Source: an uncultured Roseburia sp. (lineage in GTDB: Bacteria; Bacillota; Clostridia; Lachnospirales; Lachnospiraceae). Taken from it: 64,000 nucleotides of DNA. The notes under the pieces are model-generated. The model worked only from the letters and a program-made list of their open reading frames with translations. It ran no database searches and had not been told where the DNA came from. Shown piece by piece: positions 51,495-60,079 of this stretch. The stretch spans positions 62,001-126,000 of the forward strand of contig UQNW01000006.1 in the NCBI GenBank assembly GCA_900542495.1. The letters run 5' to 3'. Each line of letters starts with the position of its first letter. Position 1 is the first letter of the stretch. A program made the translations under genes and the position numbers.

Positions 51495-52271
51495 CTATCC
51501 TTTGATTTTATCATATGCTGCCAACGCAGCTCCTAATGCGCCCATGTACTGCGCATCTTTTACCTGGATAACTTCTCTGCCGAGTTCTTTTGCAAGTGCA
51601 TTCCTTACACCACCGTTTTTTGCCACTCCACCGCTCATGCAGACTTTATCTGTAATTGCAGTTCTCTTTGCAAGCGCAGCGGTTCTCTTTGCTACCGATG
51701 AGCAGATTCCTGCCACCAGATCGCTTAAATCCACATTGTTTGAAAGCTGAGAGATCACCTCGGATTCTGCAAATACAGTGCATGTGCTCGATATGCTGCA
51801 TGGATGTTCTGATTTTGCTGCATACTGTTCCAGCTCGCTTATATCAAGCTGCAGGATTCCAGCCATGACATCCAAAAAACGTCCGGTACCAGCTGCACAT
51901 TTATCATTCATAACAAAATTAGAAATTGTTCCATTGGAAGAAAGCAGAATCACCTTCGCATCCTGTCCTCCAATGTCAATGATCGTACGGCACTCCGGCT
52001 CCATAAAAAAGACGCCTTTTCCATGACAGCTTAATTCACTCTTTTCAGCATCTGCAGCCGGATATGTTTTTCTTCCATATCCGGTTGCCATTGTAAATGC
52101 TATTTCATCCTGCGTAAGGCCTGCACTGCGAAGCACCTCGTTATATGCGCCATCCGGTCCGCTTGTTCCGGTTCCGGCTTTTACCAGTGACTTTGCCACG
52201 ATTGTCCTGCCGTCTTCTAAAATAACGCATTTTGAGGTCGTAGATCCAATATCTATTCCCAGTGTATACAT
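51495..52271 (-). CDS. 2-hydroxyacyl-CoA dehydratase activator (ATPase, HgdC/HadI/FldI family)
   Basis: 258 residues, ASKHA fold. GIDIGSTTSKCVIL is at the start, IDIGGQDAKVI near residue 98, and the [4Fe-4S] ligand Cys residues are in NDKCAAGTGRFLD near 123 and SSTCTVFAESEVI near 160. The dimer holds one cluster and injects a high-energy electron into the dehydratase at the cost of ATP. Encoded directly after the CoA-transferase. Confidence 0.93.
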   Translation of the reverse strand: MYTLGIDIGSTTSKCVILEDGRTIVAKSLVKAGTGTSGPDGAYNEVLRSAGLTQDEIAFTMATGYGRKTYPAADAEKSELSCHGKGVFFMEPECRTIIDIGGQDAKVILLSSNGTISNFVMNDKCAAGTGRFLDVMAGILQLDISELEQYAAKSEHPCSISSTCTVFAESEVISQLSNNVDLSDLVAGICSSVAKRTAALAKRTAITDKVCMSGGVAKNGGVRNALAKELGREVIQVKDAQYMGALGAALAAYDKIKG

Positions 52272-52287
52272 ATATTTTCCCTGCCTT

Positions 52288-53526
52288 TTATCCGATTCTC
52301 TTGCAGCCAGTTGCCTCTCCAGCCTCGATCATCGCCTGGATCTGCTCCTTGCTGTATCCTAAGCGCGCTAACACACTCTCGGTATCCTCACCTAAAAATC
52401 CGCCTCTTTCATATTCCGGCAGATCAGTGTCTGTAAAAATAACAGGTGTTCTGACCATTGTACGTTCGTTTCCATTTGGGAATTTTACTTTTGTAAGTGC
52501 ATCGGAACCCCATGCCTGCGGGTCATTTAAAATCTGATCCCAGGTCTGGCAGACAGCATATGGTAAATCTGCCTCATCCATTCTTTTGCACATTTCCTCT
52601 AATGTGTACTTTCCGATCTCTGCGTCCAGAATCTCATAAAATTCCTCTAAATGGCTCTGGAGATTTTTCTGCGGATAAAATCTTTCATCCTCGATCAGAT
52701 CTTCTCTCTCAATCACTTTCATGAAAAGAGGATAGTGGAAATCATATCTTGGCATTGCGATCTGAATCCATTTTCCATCTCCACATTTATGTGCAACATT
52801 TAATGGATTTGCAGTCAGCTTCCGGCTGATTGGGAACTGTGTAGAAGAATCTCCATACTGGTTTGCCTGTAAAAATAAAGCAATATCCCATAATGCCGTG
52901 TGGAACAGACTGACTGTTACCTGATCTCCTTCTCCAGTCTCCCTTGCTCTGTAAAGGGCTGCCAAAATACCGGATGCAAGATACATTCCAACCTGATGAT
53001 CACCAAATCCCGCAATCGGGCTCATTGGCATGGAATCCACATCATACATGGTTCCCATAATTCCACCACGGGCAAAATATGCGGTAAAGTCAAATCCCGG
53101 AAGATCTTTGTCTGGTCCTTTTTCTCCGTAACCGCTGACATAACCGAATACAAGTTTTGGATATTTTGCGTGAAGTGTCTCATAATCAAGATTGGATCTC
53201 TTCAAGCCGTTTGGACGGATATTGGTAATAAAAATATCTGCCTCAGCGATCAGCTTCTCTAATGCTCCTCTTCCGGCTTCACTTTTTGTATCTAATGTTA
53301 CACATTTTTTTCCTGTGTTTTCCACGGTAAATGAAGTATCCTCTGCATCTCCGAACGGACGTCCTTCATTTACTGCTGTAAAACGGAGCGGATCTCCCTT
53401 TGGAGACTCTACTTTAATGACCTCCGCCCCTAAATCTGCAAGATATCTTGCACAACATGGGCCTGCAATAAATGTAGCAAGCTCTACTACTTTTACGCCT
53501 TCTAACGGCCGTCTTAATCCTGCCAT
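52288..53526 (-). CDS. Class III CoA-transferase (CaiB/BaiF/FldA-HadA-like)
   Basis: 412 residues. The start has LEGVKVVELATFIAGPCCARYLADLGAEVIKVE. KVPEGDP-type contacts appear as ESPKGDPLRF, and the catalytic Asp is in LPGFDFTAYFARGGIMG near residue 145-150. It would move CoA from an acyl-CoA (probably the pathway end product) to the free 2-hydroxy acid, so ATP is needed only for priming. Located between the dehydratase and activase genes as in the had and fld clusters. Confidence 0.92.
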   Translation of the reverse strand: MAGLRRPLEGVKVVELATFIAGPCCARYLADLGAEVIKVESPKGDPLRFTAVNEGRPFGDAEDTSFTVENTGKKCVTLDTKSEAGRGALEKLIAEADIFITNIRPNGLKRSNLDYETLHAKYPKLVFGYVSGYGEKGPDKDLPGFDFTAYFARGGIMGTMYDVDSMPMSPIAGFGDHQVGMYLASGILAALYRARETGEGDQVTVSLFHTALWDIALFLQANQYGDSSTQFPISRKLTANPLNVAHKCGDGKWIQIAMPRYDFHYPLFMKVIEREDLIEDERFYPQKNLQSHLEEFYEILDAEIGKYTLEEMCKRMDEADLPYAVCQTWDQILNDPQAWGSDALTKVKFPNGNERTMVRTPVIFTDTDLPEYERGGFLGEDTESVLARLGYSKEQIQAMIEAGEATGCKRIG

Positions 53527-53536
53527 AATTCTCTCC

Positions 53537-54655
53537 TTATAACAAATCCTTAAATGTCTCTATCATCGTGCGTGCCTGTTCAAAATTCTCCATCTGTCTG
53601 TCGACTTCTACGACAATACAAGGAAGTCCTGCAGCATCACAGGCTTTTTTGATCAGTGGATTGTCAAATTCCTCAGGATCACAGAATTTTGTAAGCACAA
53701 GGATAACTCCTTTTGCATCTGCTGCCTTCGCTTCATCTACGATCATCTGTACACGTTTTTTGTCTACATCATATAGTAAAGAACAGTTGTCCATTGCAGA
53801 GAATTTCGCTGCCAGCGCATCCATTGCGCTGTCTTCATTGTCTGTGATGCAGTCTGTTCTATAAAGTCTGCTCTGTGTGAAAATGTCATCTGCTGCTATC
53901 ATCAGTCCATTTTCATCAAAGATCTCCAAAAATGCCGGTGCATCTGCTAAAATACCTGATACATATACTTTGGTCTTTTCACCCTGTGGTGTATCCTTTT
54001 CCAGGGATGCAAGCAGTTCTTTTACCATTGCAGTATGTTCCTCTTTGAGGATAAATCCGGCACTCTTAAACACATCACTTCTGTCCTGTGCAGAAAGTTC
54101 CGGATGTTTTGCTGCCACTTTGGAAAATTCACGCATAACTGCATTATGCTCGTTATAAATCTTAATAGACTCTTTTAATTTTTCCTCGTCAAAGGAAAGT
54201 CCTGTTGCCTTGATCAGGTCTTCTTTTACTCTCTCATAGCCAGCTTTTGTAAACTCTTTTCCATATGCCGGTTTCCGGTTCTGTGGATAAGTCATTGGAA
54301 TAAACGGAATAGATGGTACTGCATACTTCCAGTTCTCACCAAGACATTTTAAGGAATCACACAGACTTGGAATGACGATCGCACTTACACCGTCATAGGT
54401 TCCTCTCATTCCCAGTTCCAAAATACTCTGAAGTACGGAACAGATAAAAGTCGGGAAATATTTTTTTGCCTCATTTAACTGGATGTCTGCACCATAAGCT
54501 GCCATTGGAACAATGCCCATAGAATGAATCAGCTCTTCCGGTGTATAATAAGTGGTAAGAACTATTTTTCTTCCCTTTGCCAGATAATCAGCTTTCACTT
54601 TTGCAGGGTTTGTCGCAATTTCATGAAATTGTGCGAGCAATTCTTTTGTACTCAT
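53537..54655 (-). CDS. 2-hydroxyacyl-CoA dehydratase, beta subunit (HadC/FldC-like)
   Basis: 372 residues. Conserved elements: TTYYTPEELIHSMGIVPM near residue 35, PSLCDSLKCLGENWK near 98, and VLTKFCDPEEFDNPLIKKACDAAGLPCIVVEVDRQ near 325. The Cys in CDSLKC and FCDPEE should ligate a [4Fe-4S] cluster. With the alpha subunit it removes water from (R)-2-hydroxyacyl-CoA to give the 2-enoyl-CoA. One base separates it from the alpha gene stop. Confidence 0.92.
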   Translation of the reverse strand: MSTKELLAQFHEIATNPAKVKADYLAKGRKIVLTTYYTPEELIHSMGIVPMAAYGADIQLNEAKKYFPTFICSVLQSILELGMRGTYDGVSAIVIPSLCDSLKCLGENWKYAVPSIPFIPMTYPQNRKPAYGKEFTKAGYERVKEDLIKATGLSFDEEKLKESIKIYNEHNAVMREFSKVAAKHPELSAQDRSDVFKSAGFILKEEHTAMVKELLASLEKDTPQGEKTKVYVSGILADAPAFLEIFDENGLMIAADDIFTQSRLYRTDCITDNEDSAMDALAAKFSAMDNCSLLYDVDKKRVQMIVDEAKAADAKGVILVLTKFCDPEEFDNPLIKKACDAAGLPCIVVEVDRQMENFEQARTMIETFKDLL

Positions 54656-54656
54656 T

Positions 54657-55895
54657 CTATTTCGCCTCCTTGTTCGCTTCCATAATCTCAGTCAATCCCT
54701 GAACTCTCGTGTCATACTGTGCCTCAGAGAAGTTTCTTGGATCTGCCTGGTCACCGTCAAAGCTTACAACCGGGATATTGCACTCACTGCCAATCTGACG
54801 GCTCATCTCATACATGAAACCACTCCAGAGTTTGCAGGAACGGTTCGTATGTACCAGAAGTCCTTCTACATGATTGTCTTTGCACAGTTTCACACGCTTG
54901 TCTCTTGCTTTTTCAAGATTGATGGCGTTCGGTACCTGCGCATATGCACGGCACATATCATCAAAATCATCATAGATAAAACCGAAAGCATCTGCATAAA
55001 TGGTAGTTACCATATTGATTCCACGGCTCTTTAATCCGGTAGATGTCACTCTAAGCCATGGCCAGCAGGCAATTCCTTCGAACATGATCCTGTATTTTTC
55101 TTCTACACGAAATGTAGATTCTCCTTTTTGATGATTTTCTTCGTATTCTTTCTCTAAAAGTTCCATCGCCTCTGCGGCTTCCTTTTTGCCACGTGCAGTA
55201 ACCATAACTGCCATATGGTTCAAAAGATCGAAACCATTAAATGGAGATGGCGTATAGCATGCTTTTGCAGTTGCACGAAGCCATGCTCTTGAGCTTCTTC
55301 CGGAAAGTTCTCTGACTTCCTCGTATTTCTCATCGCTCCATTTTTTTCCTGTAAATTCTTCGAGTTTGTGGATGCAATCCAAAAACTGTGCCTTTACATA
55401 TGCGATTTCTGCTTTTGATACTTCATAATCCGGGTTAAATGGAATGTCAATCATGAAAAGCGGAATGTTTAATTCCCTGGAAAGATTTTCATACCATTTA
55501 ATCATACAGTTACAGATGTTATTGCAGCATAAAAGGAAATCCGGCTGTGGCATTTCCTGACCACCGTTGGAATCTTTTACTTTTGCATAGGCAAGACTGA
55601 TACGCGCATAAGCGCAGATATCGTTCGAATATCCGTCTTCCTCACTGATCTGACACATTTCTTCCCCGTGTCCGCGGGCAGCGATTGCCGCTGCCTGATT
55701 CTCCGGGTATACTACATAAAGTCCGAGTGTTTCCGGTATCTCTACCGGAAAGTTGCTTGAGCACCAGCCTACAAGCTCTCCTCTTTCTTTTGCTTCTGCT
55801 GCGTCTGAATATGCTTTCGCAGCAATTTGTCCTAATTTATATTTTGCAGAATTCGGGTCTACCGGTCTGCGTGTTTTTTTTTGTTCTTCTGCCAT
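54657..55895 (-). CDS. 2-hydroxyacyl-CoA dehydratase, alpha subunit (HadB/FldB-like)
   Basis: 412 residues. The family signature WCSSNFPVEIPETLG is near residue 44, with NDICAYARISLAYAK near 90, CCNNICNCM near 122, HTNRSCKLWSGFMYEM near 345 and FDGDQADPRNFSEAQY near 378. Several of these Cys bind the active-site cluster. Close to HadB and FldB in layout. The substrate range is not readable by eye. First gene of the dehydratase-CoA-transferase-activase operon. A GntR-type operator lies 30 bases upstream. Confidence 0.92.
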   Translation of the reverse strand: MAEEQKKTRRPVDPNSAKYKLGQIAAKAYSDAAEAKERGELVGWCSSNFPVEIPETLGLYVVYPENQAAAIAARGHGEEMCQISEEDGYSNDICAYARISLAYAKVKDSNGGQEMPQPDFLLCCNNICNCMIKWYENLSRELNIPLFMIDIPFNPDYEVSKAEIAYVKAQFLDCIHKLEEFTGKKWSDEKYEEVRELSGRSSRAWLRATAKACYTPSPFNGFDLLNHMAVMVTARGKKEAAEAMELLEKEYEENHQKGESTFRVEEKYRIMFEGIACWPWLRVTSTGLKSRGINMVTTIYADAFGFIYDDFDDMCRAYAQVPNAINLEKARDKRVKLCKDNHVEGLLVHTNRSCKLWSGFMYEMSRQIGSECNIPVVSFDGDQADPRNFSEAQYDTRVQGLTEIMEANKEAK

Positions 55896-55917
55896 ATTTC
55901 TTCTCCCATATTTTTAT

Positions 55918-55938
55918 TTGTCAACTTGTTGACAAGAA
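55918..55938. promoter_or_regulatory. GntR-type operator site 3 (dehydratase operon)
   Basis: AACTTGTTGACAAGAA (55923-55938) matches site 1 at 13 of 16 bases and overlaps the inverted repeat TTGTCAA-CTTG-TTGACAA (55918-55935). It lies directly before the dehydratase alpha gene. Confidence 0.6.
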
Positions 55939-55952
55939 ATGGTTAAAAGAAT

Positions 55953-56933
55953 TTATTTTGATGGGGATGGAGTAGGCTCACATACTGCTGTATAATATGC
56001 CTTTCTTCTCTTAAATTCTTCATTTGTTCCCAGATTCATAAGACGTCCTTCATTCTCAAAGATGTCATCTCCATGAAGTTTTTTACCGGAGATAATATCA
56101 TGTGCTTTGTGTTCATCTTCTGGATTAAATTTGAATTTGAATGCACCATCCACAATTTCAAGTGTTCCTTCAAGTCCGCAAAGCTCACATACACATTTTG
56201 TTGTTCCCGGGTAAATATAGAAGTTATTTCCCTGGCAATGTGGGCATGCTCCTTCTTTTCCTTTCCAGTAGGATTTATTATTCTCTGCAACCGGAATCTG
56301 CATTTTTGCATTATCTTCCATTACTTCTTTTGCTGCTTCTACAAGGTTACGTCCGATCTGCTGCATACGCTCGATCTTGTCATCCTGCATGATAACGTCT
56401 TTGCACCATGAGAAGAATTCATTATCTACTACTTTCCATGCCGGACTCATTGCAAGCATTGCATGATCTGTCTCTACACGTACTGCCCAGTCAGAACCAC
56501 CGATTCCAACGAAAGAAACTGGCTTCTGTCTGAAATATTTTGGATCAAGACCTTTTCCTGTCTTCTCAAGCATCTGGAAATTTGCTCCAAGCATCATTCC
56601 TGCGTCATGTCCTGGTCCCATTCTGTCTGTAATTGCATGGAATAAACCGGATGCGCCGGATTCAAAAATAGGATCTACAAATAAAACGCCATCTGCTTCT
56701 ACCATTTTCTCATAGAATGCTTTGTAATCATCCTTCTGTGTACAGACCATTCCCTTTCCCATTACAAGTGCACGTGAACATGCTACACAGCCGGAACAGT
56801 ATTTGATATCCCAGTCAAATAAATGGATAAATTCAATCTCTGCCCCTGCATTCTTTGCAGCTTCCAATGCGACTCTGCACATTGTATCGTTGTTACCGTT
56901 TTTTGTTCCTAAAGAAACACCTAAAATTTTCAT
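55953..56933 (-). CDS. Iron-sulfur flavoprotein / NAD(P)H-FMN reductase with C-terminal zinc ribbon
   Basis: 326 residues. Residues 1-210 are a flavodoxin-like FMN fold (VSLGTKNGNNDTMCRVAL at the start) with a Cys cluster, CSGCVACS-N9-C near 48-62, as in Isf proteins. VDPIFESGASGLFHAITDRMG follows near 107. The C-terminal 110 residues add a zinc ribbon, CPHC near 235 and CELC near 256. It likely feeds electrons to a step of the pathway or to the dehydratase activator; the acceptor is unknown. Same strand and directly upstream of the dehydratase genes. Confidence 0.78.
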   Translation of the reverse strand: MKILGVSLGTKNGNNDTMCRVALEAAKNAGAEIEFIHLFDWDIKYCSGCVACSRALVMGKGMVCTQKDDYKAFYEKMVEADGVLFVDPIFESGASGLFHAITDRMGPGHDAGMMLGANFQMLEKTGKGLDPKYFRQKPVSFVGIGGSDWAVRVETDHAMLAMSPAWKVVDNEFFSWCKDVIMQDDKIERMQQIGRNLVEAAKEVMEDNAKMQIPVAENNKSYWKGKEGACPHCQGNNFYIYPGTTKCVCELCGLEGTLEIVDGAFKFKFNPEDEHKAHDIISGKKLHGDDIFENEGRLMNLGTNEEFKRRKAYYTAVCEPTPSPSK

Positions 56934-56986
56934 TTTACTCTCCTTCTGCCCTCAGGCGGCGAAAAAATCTTTGTTAATTTTTTCAC

Positions 56987-57003
56987 GTTATTGTTGACTT
57001 TAT
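56987..57003. promoter_or_regulatory. Weak GntR-type half-site near the flavoprotein promoter
   Basis: TTGTTGAC (56991-56998) matches the left half of sites 1-3. It lies 8-9 bases past a TATGAT box on the minus strand, the same position as in the ligase promoter. The right half is poor. Confidence 0.35.
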
Positions 57004-57094
57004 TTTATCATATAAAGTAGCATCTGCCTAATTCCAAAAGTGTTATATGTTTCCATACATAAAGTTATAAGTGAATGTACAGATTCTTTTTTCA

Positions 57095-57781
57095 TCAGTT
57101 CAAGAAATACTGTGCTTCTTTTTCTTTCAGACCTTTACTATATCGGTTTACAGTATCCAAATGGTTGTGCAGACAGTCTCTTGCTGCCACTCCATCCCCT
57201 TTTTCAATCGCACAGATGAGATTCTCATGTTCATTCGTAATCTCGATCAATCTCTTTTTCGATCTGATTTCAAAATTTCTCCACCTTCTGATATGTATAT
57301 ACGGCTCCGAAATCAGTTTTGTTACATTCGGTCTTCCGATCGCATCTAAAAGTGCTTCATGAAAAATGTTATCCAGTGCATAAAACTTCTCATGATAATC
57401 TGTATCCTCTCTCAGTTCCTGCTGCGCTCCGAGTGCAACCCGCATTCTCTGCAGTACCTGCGTTCTGTCGCTCATCTGCATGATCCTCGCAAGTGCCTCC
57501 TGCTCCACAGCCTCCCTCAGATATAAAATATCCTGAATATACTCCATGTCAATAAGACTTACAAAGGTTCCTCTCTGAGGATATACTTCTACAAGTCTCC
57601 GCCCTTTTAACAATGCGAGCGCATTTCTGACTACATGTCTCGATACATGGTATATTCCGCACAGCTCATTCTCGCTTAATTTTTCTCCCGGCATATACTC
57701 AAGTCTTTCTATTTTCAGACACATATCCTCATAGATTTCATCACTTGTCATGGAAGGTATATTCTGGATATTCATGTTCAT
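57095..57781 (-). CDS. GntR-family regulator, FCD (FadR-like) type
   Basis: 228 residues. The winged helix is at about 10-75 (KLSENELCGIYHVSRHVVRNALALLKGRRLVEVYPQRGTFV, split across the fold). The FCD effector domain is at about 85-220 with ILYLREAVEQEAL, FHEALLDAIGRPN and NEHENLICAIEKGD; the last His-containing helices usually bind metal and a carboxylate ligand. It sits in the middle of the cluster and is the best candidate for binding the AACTTGT-type palindromes. 70 bases after the acyl kinase gene. Confidence 0.88.
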   Translation of the reverse strand: MNMNIQNIPSMTSDEIYEDMCLKIERLEYMPGEKLSENELCGIYHVSRHVVRNALALLKGRRLVEVYPQRGTFVSLIDMEYIQDILYLREAVEQEALARIMQMSDRTQVLQRMRVALGAQQELREDTDYHEKFYALDNIFHEALLDAIGRPNVTKLISEPYIHIRRWRNFEIRSKKRLIEITNEHENLICAIEKGDGVAARDCLHNHLDTVNRYSKGLKEKEAQYFLN

Positions 57782-57850
57782 TCCCCTTTACTGTTTCATG
57801 TAATACACAATAACACATTTTAGGGTAATAACTCAAGACTTACAGCTAGT

Positions 57851-58966
57851 CTATATTGTCTCAGGTTCGAAATCGAATCCGCTCCATACCGGAACACCTG
57901 TATATTCTTTTAACTCTTCCTCGCCATTTAATGCACGGACTGCGCCTGATGCTAAAGCTTCCATCTCGAAATCTCCGCCGTATACAATCATCGGTGCGAT
58001 CCAGCCTGTATGTTCTTTTACTTTTTCGATAAACATCTCATCTTTTGAGCAGCCACCGGTCATGACAATTGCATCTACCTGACCATTTAATACACAGGCA
58101 TAGGAGCCAATGTATTTTCCGAGCTGATATGCAAAGTTATCGAATACAAGAGATGCCCATTTGTCTCCCTCTTCAATCTTTTTATCAATGATACGCATAT
58201 CATCTGTGCCAAGAAGTGAGATCAATCCTCCTGTTTTGGAGATTTTTTCTTTCATCTGCTGTAATGTGTATTTTCCGGAATAACACATTTTCACTACAGG
58301 CATAAGTGGTACATATCCGGAACGGTTTGGTGCCATTGGTCCATCTCCGTTCAATACATCATTTCCATCTACGATCTTGCCATGTTTTTGTGCAGTGATC
58401 GAAAGTCCACCGCCAACGTGGCAGACGATCAGGTTTGTCTCCTCGTATTTCTTTCCGAGTTCTTTTGCCGCACGCATGGCAACTTCCTTCTGATTTAATA
58501 CATGGACATGGGATTCACGGTAAATTCCCTTGATTCCAGTGAGTCTTGCCACATCTTCGAATTCGTCTACATCCGGTGGATTTACCAGATAAGCAGGTTT
58601 TGAAACTTCGTCTGCAAATTTGCGGATAATCTGTGCTCCCAAGATTGCAGGATGCTCCATTAATCTTCCGGAAGTACAGTCTTCGATGATTTTATCATTC
58701 ACCGGGAAGATTCCGCCCGGTGTAGATTCAAGTCCGCCGGAATATGCTGCAAAAGCGTCCATATCTTTGATATCAATGCCTGCTTTTTTTAATTCTTCCA
58801 TGATTGTTTCCACTCTGTATGGAAGCTGTTCATTTACTCTTGCAAATGTTTTTAATTTTTCCGGATCATGTGTTACATTTGCTTTGAAAATGAGTTCTTC
58901 CCCATCAAAAACTGCAAGTTTTGTAGAGGTAGAACCTGGGCTTAACGTAAAAATTTTGTATGCCAT
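57851..58966 (-). CDS. buk: Butyrate kinase family (acyl kinase)
   Basis: 371 residues, ASKHA fold. SPGSTSTKLAVFDGEELIFKANVTH is at the start, CHVGGGLSITAQKHGKIVDGNDVLNGDGPMAP near residue 185, and MTGGCSKDEMF near 300. It turns an acyl phosphate plus ADP into the acid and ATP. The natural acyl group here may be a branched, aryl or other short acid and not necessarily butyrate. 36 bases after the acyltransferase gene. Confidence 0.9.
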   Translation of the reverse strand: MAYKIFTLSPGSTSTKLAVFDGEELIFKANVTHDPEKLKTFARVNEQLPYRVETIMEELKKAGIDIKDMDAFAAYSGGLESTPGGIFPVNDKIIEDCTSGRLMEHPAILGAQIIRKFADEVSKPAYLVNPPDVDEFEDVARLTGIKGIYRESHVHVLNQKEVAMRAAKELGKKYEETNLIVCHVGGGLSITAQKHGKIVDGNDVLNGDGPMAPNRSGYVPLMPVVKMCYSGKYTLQQMKEKISKTGGLISLLGTDDMRIIDKKIEEGDKWASLVFDNFAYQLGKYIGSYACVLNGQVDAIVMTGGCSKDEMFIEKVKEHTGWIAPMIVYGGDFEMEALASGAVRALNGEEELKEYTGVPVWSGFDFEPETI

Positions 58967-59002
58967 CTTGTTTTCCTTCCTTATATAGTATATGAATGTT
59001 GA

Positions 59003-59995
59003 TTAATTTCCTGCTGCAAGAACAAGCATTGCAATATCTCCTACGATCTCCTCAACAGTTGCTCCTCTGGAAGAATCTGCAACCGGTTTTGCAAATCCGG
59101 AAAGTGTATGTCCATATGCAGAACCATGTGCAAATCTCTGAACAAGTTTTACTGCGATATTTGCTGCATTCAGTTCTGGGAAAATTAAAACATTTGCTTT
59201 TCCTGCAACATCGGATGGACGGTCTAATTTCTTTGCTGCTACTGCCGGATCGATTGCAGTATCTAACTGGAATTCTCCGTCAATCTTCAGATCAGGGCGA
59301 CGTTCTTTGGCAATCTTTAAGGCCTCTAAGATTTTGTCTACGCTTCCTGCCGTACCAGAACCACAGGTTGAGAAAGATAAAAATGCTGTTCTTGGTTCCC
59401 AGCCCATAAGTGCCTTTGTATTGTCCGCAGATGCGATTGCGATAGAAGCAAGTTCCTCAGCTCCCGGTTCCGGATTTAATCCACAGTCTGCGAATACGAT
59501 TCTGTTTCCTTCCGGTCCTTCAAATCCAGGTGTCTCAACAATGGCAAGAATAGATGGAACATCTACACCTTCCTGCATTCCGATGCAGTCCATTGCGCAC
59601 ATCAATACATCACCTGTTGTATTGGTATGTCCACAGAAAGTACAGTCCACATAGCCTGCTGCTTCTAAGATCATTGCATAATAGATTGGTTTTTTCATTC
59701 TGCGGTTGCAGGCCTTCTCTGAAAGCATACGAGGTTCTTCCAGATATTTCTGGATTACTTCCTGTTTCTTTGCTTCGTCTGTAATATCAACAATTTCCAT
59801 TCCCTCAAGGGAAACTCCTGCTTTCTTTGCAGTTTCTTCGATCACTGCCGGATCATTTACCAATACCGGTGTTCCGATTCCTTTTTCTAATACTTCTCTT
59901 GCTGCAAGCAGTGTTTTCTCTGCTTCACATTCTGGAAGTGCCACACGTTTTGGGGACTGTTTTGCTTTTTCTGTTAATTCCTCGATAAGTGTCAT
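59003..59995 (-). CDS. Phosphate acyltransferase (Pta/Ptb family)
   Basis: 330 residues, Pta-like length. Family motifs: RVALPECEAEKTLLAA near the start, GHTNTTGDVLMCAM near residue 122, ADCGLNPEPGAEELASIAI near 168, FSTCGSGTAGSVDKI near 207, and NVLIFPELNAANIAVKLVQRF near 270. It exchanges CoA for phosphate on an acyl-CoA. With the kinase downstream it forms the ATP-yielding end of the pathway. Which acyl-CoA it uses is open. Confidence 0.88.
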   Translation of the reverse strand: MTLIEELTEKAKQSPKRVALPECEAEKTLLAAREVLEKGIGTPVLVNDPAVIEETAKKAGVSLEGMEIVDITDEAKKQEVIQKYLEEPRMLSEKACNRRMKKPIYYAMILEAAGYVDCTFCGHTNTTGDVLMCAMDCIGMQEGVDVPSILAIVETPGFEGPEGNRIVFADCGLNPEPGAEELASIAIASADNTKALMGWEPRTAFLSFSTCGSGTAGSVDKILEALKIAKERRPDLKIDGEFQLDTAIDPAVAAKKLDRPSDVAGKANVLIFPELNAANIAVKLVQRFAHGSAYGHTLSGFAKPVADSSRGATVEEIVGDIAMLVLAAGN

Positions 59996-60018
59996 TTTTT
60001 CTCTCCTTTAGAATAATG

Positions 60019-60066
60019 GGCTGCCGCACTAAGACTTATGTTTTGTTCTGTCTTAATGCAACAGCC
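60019..60066. other. Intercistronic hairpin after the carrier-CocE gene
   Basis: GGCTGCCGCACTAAGAC pairs with GTCTTAATGCAACAGCC with few mismatches. No T-run follows on the minus strand. It may stabilise the upstream message or give partial termination before the acyltransferase gene. Confidence 0.55.
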
Positions 60067-60079
60067 GCATTTTTAGGGG

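Noticed and set aside
57851..59995. The acyltransferase-kinase pair as the main butyrate-forming pathway.
   Set aside because: No thiolase, crotonase or hydroxybutyryl-CoA dehydrogenase genes are here; the context is 2-hydroxyacyl-CoA reduction.
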